Of a stretch of DNA of 64,000 nt, positions 25,065 through 33,249 are shown one piece after another (position 1 is the first letter of the stretch; every line of letters begins with the position of its first letter). The stretch covers positions 1 through 64,000 of the forward strand of contig JBLIEQ010000018.1 in NCBI GenBank assembly GCA_047633175.1, in the 5' to 3' direction. The notes under the pieces were generated by a model, which worked only from the letters and a program-made list of their open reading frames with translations, was not told the DNA's origin and ran no database searches. A program made the translations under genes and the position numbers. The DNA is from Motiliproteus sp047633175. GTDB lineage: Bacteria; Pseudomonadota; Gammaproteobacteria; Pseudomonadales; Balneatricaceae.

Positions 25065-26140
25065 CGGCGGCAAAAACCCTGTTGGTGATGGCCGGTGGCA
25101 CCGGAGGCCATGTGTTTCCTGCTCTGGCGACGGCAGACTGTCTACGGCAGCAGGGCTGGCGGATCGAGTGGCTGGGCAGCCACCGTGGGATAGAAAATCG
25201 TCTGGTGCCTGAAGCGGGTATCAGGCTGCATCGCATCTCGGTGGCGGGCTTGCGTGGCAAGGGGCGCCTAAGTTTGCTGCTGGCCCCCTTTAAACTGGTG
25301 CGTGCCCTCTGGCAGGCACTGGCAGTGATCCGCAAGGTCAACCCGGATGCGGTGTTGGGCATGGGCGGCTTTGCCAGCGGTCCCGGTGGGCTGGCCGCCT
25401 GGATCCTGCGCAAACCGCTGTTGGTACACGAGCAGAACGCCATCCCCGGGCTGACCAACAGGCTGCTTGCACATTTGAGTGCCAGGCCGATGGAGGCGTT
25501 CCCAGGTGCCTTCGCTGCGAAGTATTCGGCCCTGCATACCGGCAATCCGGTACGGGGTGATATCGCGAGACTGGATCCGCCTGAGCAGCGTTTTAGTGGG
25601 CGAAAGGGGCCGCTGCGACTGTTGGTGGTGGGCGGTAGCCTGGGCGCTCGGGCCATTAACGAGTGTTTACCCAAGTCCCTGGCGCTGTTCCCTGCAGAGC
25701 TGCGTCCTGAGGTGTGGCATCAGGCGGGCGCGAATAATATAGACAGGACACGGCTGGCCTATCAGCAGTCGGGAGTACCGGTGCGGCTGGAGGCCTTTGT
25801 CGAGGATATGCAGACAGCTTACGGCTGGGCGGATCTGGTTATCTGCCGCGCCGGCGCCCTGACTGTCAGCGAGCTGGCCATGGCCGGGGTGGGTTCTGTT
25901 TTGGTGCCTTTTCCCTTTGCCGTCGACGACCATCAGACCGCTAACAGCCGCTATTTGGTCGATAAAGAAGCGGCGATCCTCTTACCGCAAGCCGAACTAT
26001 CCCCGGAACGGTTGCTGCAGCTGTTACAGCAGCTGGATGACCGAGACCTATTATTGGCGATGGCCCAGCGCGCCCGCGCCCTGGCAACTCCCCGGGCGAC
26101 AGCCCTGGTTGCCCAACAATGTCAGGAGAGCGTACTCTGA
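25061..26140 (+). CDS. murG: UDP-GlcNAc transferase MurG (lipid II synthase)
   Basis: Peripheral membrane glycosyltransferase that converts lipid I to lipid II. The 359-residue protein has the N-terminal glycine loop MAGGTGGHVFPALA, HEQNAIPGLTNR, the second loop GGSLGARAIN, and the UDP-binding CRAGALTVSELAMAG motif. Its stop overlaps the murC start by one base (TGATG). Confidence 0.96.
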   Translation: MTAAKTLLVMAGGTGGHVFPALATADCLRQQGWRIEWLGSHRGIENRLVPEAGIRLHRISVAGLRGKGRLSLLLAPFKLVRALWQALAVIRKVNPDAVLGMGGFASGPGGLAAWILRKPLLVHEQNAIPGLTNRLLAHLSARPMEAFPGAFAAKYSALHTGNPVRGDIARLDPPEQRFSGRKGPLRLLVVGGSLGARAINECLPKSLALFPAELRPEVWHQAGANNIDRTRLAYQQSGVPVRLEAFVEDMQTAYGWADLVICRAGALTVSELAMAGVGSVLVPFPFAVDDHQTANSRYLVDKEAAILLPQAELSPERLLQLLQQLDDRDLLLAMAQRARALATPRATALVAQQCQESVL

Positions 26141-27708
26141 TGGCCGAAGTAAAAAATCAAGCGATGCCCACTATACAGACCCGGACCCCCTCAGTTGCCG
26201 TTCGGGATAAGGTCTCCTACGAGGTGCCGGAGATGCGCCGGATTAAACGGATCCATTTCGTCGGTATCGGCGGAGTGGGTATGTGTGGAATCGCCGAGGT
26301 GCTGCTGAATCAGGGCTATCAGGTCTCAGGCTCGGATCTGCGCAACTCGGCGGCGACCGAACGGCTGCAGCTGCTGGGCGCACAGATCCATATCGGCCAT
26401 CGCCAGAGCAATGTCGACCAGGTGAGTGTGGTCGTGGTTTCCAGTGCAGTGGGTGAAGACAACCCCGAGGTGATCAGCGCGCGAGCCCTGCGTATTCCGG
26501 TGGTACGGCGGGCGGAGATGCTGGCCGAGCTGATGCGCTATCGCCACGGTATCGCGGTCGCGGGAACCCACGGTAAGACCACGACCACCAGCCTGCTGGC
26601 CTCGGTGCTGGCGCAGGCCGGGTTGGACCCGACCTTCGTGATCGGCGGTAAGTTGACCAGTGCTGGGACGAATGCGCGGATGGGCGAGAGTCGCTATCTA
26701 GTTGCCGAGGCAGACGAGAGCGATGCCTCCTTCCTGCACCTGCAGCCGATGGTCTCTATCGTCACCAATATCGACGCCGATCATATGGATACCTATGGCG
26801 GCGACTTTAATCAGGTGAAAAAAGCCTTTATCGAATTTTTACACAACCTGCCGTTTTACGGCCTGGCGGTGCTCTGTACCGATGATCCGGTGGTGCAGGA
26901 GATTCTGCCCGAGATCGGTCGCCCGCTGCTAACCTATGGTGTCAATGAGAACGCGGATTATCGCGCCGTTGATCTCCATCAGCAGGGGATGATCAGCAGC
27001 TTTACCGCATTGCGCCCCGATGGCCAGGCTGCGTTGAAGATCAAGCTGAATATGCCGGGGCTTCACAATATTCAGAATGCCCTGGCGACCATCGCTGTGG
27101 CCTCTGATGAAGGGGTTTGTGACAAGGCTATTCAGGAGGGGCTGGCAAACTTTCAGGGTGTCGGGCGACGGTTTCAGATTCAGGGCTATTTTCCGCTGCC
27201 CGGATCCGTTGCACCTCAGGCCGCACTCGAGACCGCACCTGAATCAGCACTTGAGACAGAGCAGGACGCGGTGATGATGGTCGACGACTACGGCCACCAC
27301 CCGCGCGAGGTAGCCGCAACCATCGCCGCTATTCGTGAGGGCTGGCCTGAGAAGCGGCTGGTGATGCTGTATCAACCGCATCGCTACAGTCGTACCCGTG
27401 ACCTGTATGAGGATTTTGTCCAGGTGCTGTCGGAGGCCGATGTCTTGCTGTTGATGGAGGTCTATCCGGCGGGTGAGGAGCCTGTGACAGGCGCCGATAG
27501 CCGCAGCCTGTGTCGCAGCATTCGCCAGCGTGCACAGCTCGATCCAATCTTTGTCGAACGCGGTGCCGATGTCGGCAAATTGCTGAAAAATATATTAAAA
27601 TCTGGAGATTTACTGCTGACTCAGGGTGCGGGCGATGTCGGTGCGGTCTCCATGGATCTGGCTCAGCGCCACCTGGAGCCCCTGAATCCGTTGGAGGACA
27701 ACCTATGA
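26140..27708 (+). CDS. murC: UDP-MurNAc:L-alanine ligase
   Basis: First amino-acid-adding enzyme of murein synthesis. From ATG 26140 it has 522 residues, longer than the usual 460-490. The ATP motif GTHGKTTTTSLL and the DADHMDTYGGD and DDYGHHPREVAATI motifs are intact. About 30 extra residues sit at the N terminus, and a repeated Ala/Glu/Thr-rich insertion of about 20 residues (roughly 355-377) precedes DDYGHHP. No murB is nearby, as in E. coli and Pseudomonas. Confidence 0.95.
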   Translation: MAEVKNQAMPTIQTRTPSVAVRDKVSYEVPEMRRIKRIHFVGIGGVGMCGIAEVLLNQGYQVSGSDLRNSAATERLQLLGAQIHIGHRQSNVDQVSVVVVSSAVGEDNPEVISARALRIPVVRRAEMLAELMRYRHGIAVAGTHGKTTTTSLLASVLAQAGLDPTFVIGGKLTSAGTNARMGESRYLVAEADESDASFLHLQPMVSIVTNIDADHMDTYGGDFNQVKKAFIEFLHNLPFYGLAVLCTDDPVVQEILPEIGRPLLTYGVNENADYRAVDLHQQGMISSFTALRPDGQAALKIKLNMPGLHNIQNALATIAVASDEGVCDKAIQEGLANFQGVGRRFQIQGYFPLPGSVAPQAALETAPESALETEQDAVMMVDDYGHHPREVAATIAAIREGWPEKRLVMLYQPHRYSRTRDLYEDFVQVLSEADVLLLMEVYPAGEEPVTGADSRSLCRSIRQRAQLDPIFVERGADVGKLLKNILKSGDLLLTQGAGDVGAVSMDLAQRHLEPLNPLEDNL

Positions 27709-28649
27709 CCGCGATTTTACCCAGTAGCCGTACACCAGAAAGCTTTGGTCGGGTAGCCGTACTCTTCGGCGGGCGCTCGTCTGAACGTGCGGTCTCACTT
27801 AAGAGTGGTGCGGCAGTTTTGCAGGGCTTGTTGAATGCCGGCGTGGATGCCTTTGGTATCGATCTGTACGGTGATCAGGGTCTGGAATCACCGATCCGGC
27901 AGCTGCAGGCAGAGTCCTTCGACCGGGTGTTTATCGCCCTGCATGGACCTGAAGGCGAGGATGGTACCGTGCAGGGTGCCCTGCAGATTATGGCTAAACC
28001 CTATACCGGCAGCGGCGTGATGGCCTCTGCTCTGGGCATGGATAAGGTGCGCTGTAAACAGCTGTGGGCGAGTCAGAGTCTGCCCACCCCCGGGTATCAG
28101 CTGCTTGACGACAACAGTGATTGGAATGCGTTGGCCGCGTTATTGCCGGTGATGGTCAAGCCCGATCACGAAGGTTCCAGTATCGGTATCGCCCGCGCGG
28201 ATACCACCGAACAGCTTGCGGCCGCCTACCACCAAGCCCGTGTCCTAGATCGCTGCGTGTTTGCAGAGCATCTGATCCAGGGGGCAGAGTTTACGGTCAC
28301 TATTCTGGAGGGCAAGGCACTGCCGGTGATTCGGCTCGAGACTCCGCATCAGTTCTACGATTACGAAGCCAAATACCATGCGAATGATACCCACTACGAT
28401 TTTGAGACCGGCTTAAATGCGGCCAAGGATGCCGAGATCAGGCTGCTCGCAGAACAGGCGTTTGCGGTTATCGGCTGCAGTGGTTGGGCTCGGGTCGATC
28501 TGATGCAGGATCAGCAGGGCGATTTCTGGTTGCTGGAGGTTAATACCGTGCCGGGGATGACCAACCAGAGCCTGGTACCTAAGGCTGCACGGGAGGTGGG
28601 CCTGAGTTTTGAGCAGCTGGTGGTTAAAATTCTGGAAAGCGCCTGCTGA
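27705..28649 (+). CDS. ddlB: D-alanine-D-alanine ligase
   Basis: ATP-grasp enzyme that makes D-Ala-D-Ala for MurF. From ATG 27705 it has 314 residues and overlaps murC by ATGA. It shows the N-terminal VLFGGRSSERAVSL, HGPEGEDGTVQGAL, VKPDHEGSSIGIARA and the C-terminal LLEVNTVPGMTNQSL. Longer in-frame starts inside murC are rejected. Confidence 0.95.
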   Translation: MTAILPSSRTPESFGRVAVLFGGRSSERAVSLKSGAAVLQGLLNAGVDAFGIDLYGDQGLESPIRQLQAESFDRVFIALHGPEGEDGTVQGALQIMAKPYTGSGVMASALGMDKVRCKQLWASQSLPTPGYQLLDDNSDWNALAALLPVMVKPDHEGSSIGIARADTTEQLAAAYHQARVLDRCVFAEHLIQGAEFTVTILEGKALPVIRLETPHQFYDYEAKYHANDTHYDFETGLNAAKDAEIRLLAEQAFAVIGCSGWARVDLMQDQQGDFWLLEVNTVPGMTNQSLVPKAAREVGLSFEQLVVKILESAC

Positions 28650-29422
28650 TGACGACTGCCGCCCAGCCAGGATCAAAGCCTCTGGGGCTGCTGCGAGACC
28701 CTTATAGGATTTGGCAATGGTTGCAGCTGCCGCTGTGGATACTGGTACTGGCTCTTAGCTGGCAACTGGCCGGGCACTGGCTGCAGCGTCCACTGGTTGA
28801 GATTGAGATCAGTGGTGACTTTCAACAACTCGATTCCCGGCAGCTGGAACAGCAGTTATGGCGCCAGATGGCGGCAAGCTCGGTGCTTGAGGATCTAGCA
28901 CCTCTCAAACAGTTGCTGGAGCAGCAGGACTGGGTTTATGAGGTTGATCTGCAGCGCAGTTGGCCTGATCTGCTGCGGGTTCAGGTGCGCGAGGAGCGTC
29001 CAGTCGCGCGCTGGGGTGATCAGGGGCTGGTTAATGAGCAGGGACAGGTTTTTAGCCCGGCAACGCTGTATAGCCAGCAGCTTCCCGCTGACTTTGCTGC
29101 GCTGCCTCGGCTTAGCGGCCCGCCGCAACACTCCAAGAATCTGATGAGGCAGTACCGTGATTTTAATCAGATCCTGCGCCCGCTGGGGGTCAGTCTGGTG
29201 GGGTTGCAAATGGAAGCGCGTGGTGCCTGGATCCTGACTCTGGACAAAGATATACGGTTGCTTATAGGCAGAGGCAATTCGATAGAAAAGTTACGCCGTT
29301 TCAGTCAGGTATATCCTGAGTTGTTGGAGCGTTATGCCGATCGCATCGATCAGATCGATGCCCGTTATACCAACGGCCTGGCAGTGACCTGGAATGAGCC
29401 CCCGGTCATGCAGCAACAATAA
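28649..29422 (+). CDS. ftsQ: Cell division protein FtsQ
   Basis: Bitopic divisome protein that links early and late division proteins. The 257-residue protein has one membrane helix (about 27-45), a POTRA-type FtsQ domain (EISGDFQQLDSRQLEQQL onward, about 50-120) and the FtsQ domain with PRLSGP. It overlaps ddlB by one base (TGATG). Confidence 0.93.
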   Translation: MTTAAQPGSKPLGLLRDPYRIWQWLQLPLWILVLALSWQLAGHWLQRPLVEIEISGDFQQLDSRQLEQQLWRQMAASSVLEDLAPLKQLLEQQDWVYEVDLQRSWPDLLRVQVREERPVARWGDQGLVNEQGQVFSPATLYSQQLPADFAALPRLSGPPQHSKNLMRQYRDFNQILRPLGVSLVGLQMEARGAWILTLDKDIRLLIGRGNSIEKLRRFSQVYPELLERYADRIDQIDARYTNGLAVTWNEPPVMQQQ

Positions 29423-29485
29423 AAATGCAGCTGCTCAGGCCCTTGGAACCTGAAATCGTCTCTCCCTGATAAATGAGTAAAGATA

Positions 29486-30739
29486 TTGGAACAGTACAAC
29501 AACATGATCGTCGCGCTGGATATAGGCACCTCCAAAGTGGTGGCGCTGGTGGCTGAAGTGGGCCCTGGCGGCGCTATCAGAGTGGTGGGCATCGGTTCGC
29601 ACCCCTCGCGAGGGATGAAAAAAGGCGTGGTGGTTAATATCGAGTCCACCGTGCTCTCGATTCAGCGCGCCGTGGAGGAGGCCGAGTTGATGGCTGGCTG
29701 TAAAATCCACTCAGTCACTGTGGGTATCTCTGGCAGCCATATCAATTCCCTGAACTCGCACGGCATCGTCGCTATCCATGACCGGGAGGTGATCGAGCAG
29801 GATCTCGATCGGGTGATCGATGCCGCACGTGCCGTTGCGATTCCGGCAGATCACAAGATCCTGCATATCCTGCCACAGGAGTATGTGATCGATAATGAAG
29901 AGGGGATCAGAGAACCGCTGGGGATGTCCGGGGTACGCCTGGAAGCCAAGGTGCATCTGGTCACCTGCGCAAGTAATGCCGCCCAAAACATCGAGAAGTG
30001 TGTCCAGCGTTGTGGGTTGGAGATTGATTCGATGGTGCTGGAACAGGTCGCCTCCAGCTATGCGGTGCTGACCGACGATGAAAAAGAGCTGGGCGTGTGC
30101 ATGGTGGATATCGGTGGCGGAACGACCGATATCGCCATTTTCACCGGCGGTTCCATTCGTCATACCGCCGTTATTCCAATCGCCGGCGATCAGGTGACCA
30201 GCGATATAGCGATGGCGCTGCGCACGCCCACTGCCCATGCCGAAGAGCTGAAAATTAAATATGCCTGTGCCCTGGCACAGCTGGCCAGTGCCGAGGATGT
30301 CGTCAAGGTGCCCAGCATCGGCGATCGTCCGCCCCGGAATCTGAGTTGTCAGGCGCTGGCGGAGGTGGTGGAGCCACGCTACGACGAGCTGTTCAGCCTG
30401 GTGCAGGCCGAGTTGCGCCGCAGCGGCTTCGAGGATCTGGTGGCTGCCGGGCTGGTGTTGACCGGAGGTACCTCGCGGATAGAGGGTGCGGTCGAACTGG
30501 CCGAAGAGATTTTTCATATGCCGGTGAGGCTGGCCAAGCCTCAGGGTGTTACTGGGCTGGAGGATATTCTGCATAGCTCTATCTATGCCACCGGTGTCGG
30601 CCTGCTGCTGTTTGCCGAGAAGGAGCAGCCCGCCAATGGCGGCAGGCAGCGCGGTATCAGCCCCCGGGCGCGTCCGAAGGTTTCTGAATTACCAGCCGCG
30701 TTCGGCAGAATTAAGGGTTGGTTTGCGAATAATTTTTAA
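29486..30739 (+). CDS. ftsA: Cell division protein FtsA
   Basis: Actin-like ATPase that tethers FtsZ to the membrane. The 417-residue product has the phosphate motif DIGTSKVVAL, the inserted 1C domain, DIGGGTTDIAI and the C-terminal amphipathic membrane helix (GRIKGWFANNF). The first in-frame start is TTG 29486. ATG 29504 would cut the protein to 411 residues and lacks a ribosome site. Homologues carry a few residues before MIV, which favours TTG. Confidence 0.94.
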   Translation: MEQYNNMIVALDIGTSKVVALVAEVGPGGAIRVVGIGSHPSRGMKKGVVVNIESTVLSIQRAVEEAELMAGCKIHSVTVGISGSHINSLNSHGIVAIHDREVIEQDLDRVIDAARAVAIPADHKILHILPQEYVIDNEEGIREPLGMSGVRLEAKVHLVTCASNAAQNIEKCVQRCGLEIDSMVLEQVASSYAVLTDDEKELGVCMVDIGGGTTDIAIFTGGSIRHTAVIPIAGDQVTSDIAMALRTPTAHAEELKIKYACALAQLASAEDVVKVPSIGDRPPRNLSCQALAEVVEPRYDELFSLVQAELRRSGFEDLVAAGLVLTGGTSRIEGAVELAEEIFHMPVRLAKPQGVTGLEDILHSSIYATGVGLLLFAEKEQPANGGRQRGISPRARPKVSELPAAFGRIKGWFANNF

Positions 30740-30828
30740 AGCAATTGCTGATTAATAGCGTTTGTTGATTAATAGATAGGGACGTCGCGACATGAACGTC
30801 TGGAATAGATTTCAAAGGGGATAAAAAC
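30740..30828 (+). other. ftsA-ftsZ gap with 14-bp direct repeat
   Basis: TTGCTGATTAATAG (30745-30758) and TTGTTGATTAATAG (30762-30775) are near-identical direct repeats with a 17-bp period, followed by an A/G-rich ribosome site before ftsZ. They could bind a regulator or simply be a small tandem duplication. Confidence 0.5.
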
Positions 30829-32010
30829 ATGTTTGAACTAGTGGATCATGCACCGCAGAGTGCGGTTATCAAGGTGATCGGCGTAGGCGGCGGCGGCGGA
30901 AATGCTGTCCAGCATATGCTGAACGAAAATATTCAGGGTGTTGATTTCATCTGTGCCAATACCGATGCTCAGGCGCTAACGAAATTGAAGAATGCCAGTG
31001 TGCTGCATATCGGTAATACCCTGACTAAAGGGCTGGGAGCCGGTGCCAACCCCGATATCGGGCGCCAGGCTGCGCAGGAAGATCGCGAGCATATTATCGA
31101 TCTGCTCAACGGTGCCGATATGGTCTTTATCACCGCCGGCATGGGTGGTGGCACAGGAACAGGTGCGGCGCCTATCGTGGCGGAAGTCGCCAAAGAGCTG
31201 GGTATCCTGACCGTAGCTGTGGTCACTAAACCCTTCCCGTTTGAGGGACGGCGGCGGATGGCTGTCGCGACTGAAGGGATTAAAGCGCTGGCTGATAGTG
31301 TCGACTCGCTGATCATCGTACCGAATGAAAAATTGCTGAAGGTTATGGGACCGGGTGCCAAGCTGACCGATGCCTTTAATGAAGCCAATAATGTGCTTCA
31401 GGGTGCGGTGCAGGGGATCGCCGAACTAATTATTCGCGATGGTATGATCAACGTCGACTTTGCCGATGTGAAGACGGTGATGTCTGAGATGGGCATGGCC
31501 ATGATGGGCACCGGCGCGGCTTCCGGTGAGAACCGTGCACGTCTGGCGACCGAGGCGGCTATTCACTGTCCGCTGTTGGAAGATATCGACCTTCAGGGCG
31601 CCAAGGGCATCCTGGTGAATATCACCGCCGGGCTCGATCTGGGGCTGGGGGAGTTCGCCGAGGTGGGGGATATTATCCATCAGTTCGCCTCCGATGAGGC
31701 CACCGTCGTTATAGGTACGGTCATCGACCCGGAGATGAGTGACGAACTGCGGGTAACCGTCGTGGCTACCGGTCTGGGTGGCCACAAGCAGGTACAGATG
31801 CAGGTGATCAATAATCCTCTGCCGCGCCGCAGTGATGGCTCTTACAATCTTAATGAGATAGATATTCCGGCGATTGTCCGACGCCAGCGTGCAGCCGCAT
31901 CTCAGGCGGCGCAGCCCGAGCAGGGCCAGCAGCCGGTCGCGAAGCCCCGGGCCGATGAGGATGCGGATTTTCTTGATATCCCAACATTTTTACGCCGTCA
32001 GGCCGATTAA
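30829..32010 (+). CDS. ftsZ: Cell division protein FtsZ
   Basis: Tubulin-like GTPase that forms the division ring. The 393-residue protein has GVGGGGGNAV, the tubulin signature GGGTGTGAAPIVAE, the synergy loop NVDFADVKTVM and a short Gln/Ala-rich linker. The conserved C-terminal peptide DFLDIPTFLRRQ binds FtsA and ZipA. It has its own A/G-rich ribosome site. Confidence 0.98.
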   Translation: MFELVDHAPQSAVIKVIGVGGGGGNAVQHMLNENIQGVDFICANTDAQALTKLKNASVLHIGNTLTKGLGAGANPDIGRQAAQEDREHIIDLLNGADMVFITAGMGGGTGTGAAPIVAEVAKELGILTVAVVTKPFPFEGRRRMAVATEGIKALADSVDSLIIVPNEKLLKVMGPGAKLTDAFNEANNVLQGAVQGIAELIIRDGMINVDFADVKTVMSEMGMAMMGTGAASGENRARLATEAAIHCPLLEDIDLQGAKGILVNITAGLDLGLGEFAEVGDIIHQFASDEATVVIGTVIDPEMSDELRVTVVATGLGGHKQVQMQVINNPLPRRSDGSYNLNEIDIPAIVRRQRAAASQAAQPEQGQQPVAKPRADEDADFLDIPTFLRRQAD

Positions 32011-32147
32011 GTCGGCGGCTGTTCAGGCAGGTTTTTAAGGATAGACAGTACGGGTAGGCCTCGGCACTCAGCGGTAGTACGGCTGTATAACCTGGGGCTA
32101 CTTTGGTATTATACGAGCTCTTATGTAACCTGGAAACACGACCGCAG

Positions 32148-33047
32148 ATGATCAGACAGAAAACGCTCAACAACACCGTTATGGCTACAGGTGTAGGTCT
32201 GCACACAGGAGATAAAGTTTACCTAGCACTCAAACCTGCCCCTGTGGATACCGGTATCGTGTTCCGGCGTGTCGATCTGGTCCCCCCAGTCGAGATTCTG
32301 GCGTGGGCAGAACATGTGGGTGATACCACCATGTCGACCAATCTAGTTCAGGGTGATGTCCGGGTAGCGACCATCGAACACCTGATGTCGGCGCTGGCCG
32401 CTTTAGGTGTCGACAATGCCTATGTTGAACTGAGTGCCGAAGAGGTGCCGATTATGGACGGCAGCGCGGCAGCCTTCGTGTTCTTGATCCAGTCTGCCGG
32501 GCTACGATCGCAGGAGGCTGCCAAGCAGTTTATTCGCATTACGCGTAGAGTATCGATCGAACAGGATGGCAAGCTGGCCAGTTTTGAACCCTATGAGGGT
32601 TACCGGGTCGGGTTTACGATCGAGTTCGATCATCCCGCCTTTGACGACCGTAATAAAGAGTGCTGTCTGGATTTTTCCACGCAGGCCTATGTGACCGAAA
32701 TCAGCCGGGCGCGAACCTTTGGTTTTATGCGCGATATAGATATGCTTCGCGCCAATAACCTGGCTCTCGGTGGCAGCGTGGATAACGCCATCGTGGTCGA
32801 TGATTTCAAGGTCCTCAACGAAGGGGGCTTGCGTTACGACGATGAGTTTGTAAAACACAAGATCCTGGATGCCGTAGGCGATCTCTATCTGCTGGGTAAG
32901 AGCATTATCGGTGAGTTTAAAGGGATTAAGTCCGGGCACTATCTTAACAATCAGTTACTCCTAGAGGTCCTTCGCAATAAGGATGCCTGGGAGCTGGTTA
33001 CCTTTGCCGGTGAGACACCGCCCATCGCCTATATGCAACCTGGTTAG
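32148..33047 (+). CDS. lpxC: UDP-3-O-acyl-GlcNAc deacetylase LpxC
   Basis: Zinc enzyme for the committed step of lipid A synthesis. From ATG 32148 it has 299 residues. Zinc ligands are visible in EHLMSALAALG and KHKILDAVGDLYLLG, and the catalytic His in KSGHYLNNQLL. The upstream in-frame start at 32103 is rejected because homologues start MIRQKTL/MIKQRTL. It confirms an outer-membrane, LPS-bearing cell. Confidence 0.96.
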   Translation: MIRQKTLNNTVMATGVGLHTGDKVYLALKPAPVDTGIVFRRVDLVPPVEILAWAEHVGDTTMSTNLVQGDVRVATIEHLMSALAALGVDNAYVELSAEEVPIMDGSAAAFVFLIQSAGLRSQEAAKQFIRITRRVSIEQDGKLASFEPYEGYRVGFTIEFDHPAFDDRNKECCLDFSTQAYVTEISRARTFGFMRDIDMLRANNLALGGSVDNAIVVDDFKVLNEGGLRYDDEFVKHKILDAVGDLYLLGKSIIGEFKGIKSGHYLNNQLLLEVLRNKDAWELVTFAGETPPIAYMQPG

Positions 33048-33055
33048 GTTTTTTT
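33037..33055 (+). terminator. Short terminator-like hairpin at the lpxC stop
   Basis: AACCT-ggtt-AGGTT is followed by five further T. The stem overlaps the lpxC stop codon. With only 5 bp it is weak, but it is the best terminator candidate for the dcw/lpxC transcript. Confidence 0.4.
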
Positions 33056-33105
33056 GGGTAGGCAGGTGCGTATTCTGACAATTCGCGTTTTGCTGCAAAC
33101 CTGCT

Positions 33106-33146
33106 GTCGGGCTGAAGCCCGACCTACAAGCCCGACCTGTCGGAAT
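33106..33146. repeat. REP-like palindromes between lpxC and secA
   Basis: GTCGGGCTGAAGCCCGAC (33106-33123) is a near-perfect palindrome followed by ACCTACAAG and a half copy (CCCGACCTGTCGG). It belongs to the same family as the elements at 1.0, 45.1 and 61.1 kb. No secM-like arrest peptide gene is visible in this 200-bp gap. Confidence 0.65.
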
Positions 33147-33249
33147 TCATTTCGACCCCCCGTTGATTTACAGGTAGAATGCCCCCATTTACTTAGCTTT
33201 CCGAGGCCATCTGCGCCAGTCGATAACCCATTAAAATAAGTCACGGATT

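Noticed and set aside
26140..28649. Loss of murB from the dcw cluster
   Set aside because: murB lies elsewhere in many gammaproteobacteria, including E. coli; its absence between murC and ddlB is normal.
33048..33249. secM-like arrest peptide before secA
   Set aside because: The gap holds REP palindromes and no ORF with a signal peptide and arrest motif; many non-enteric gammaproteobacteria lack secM.
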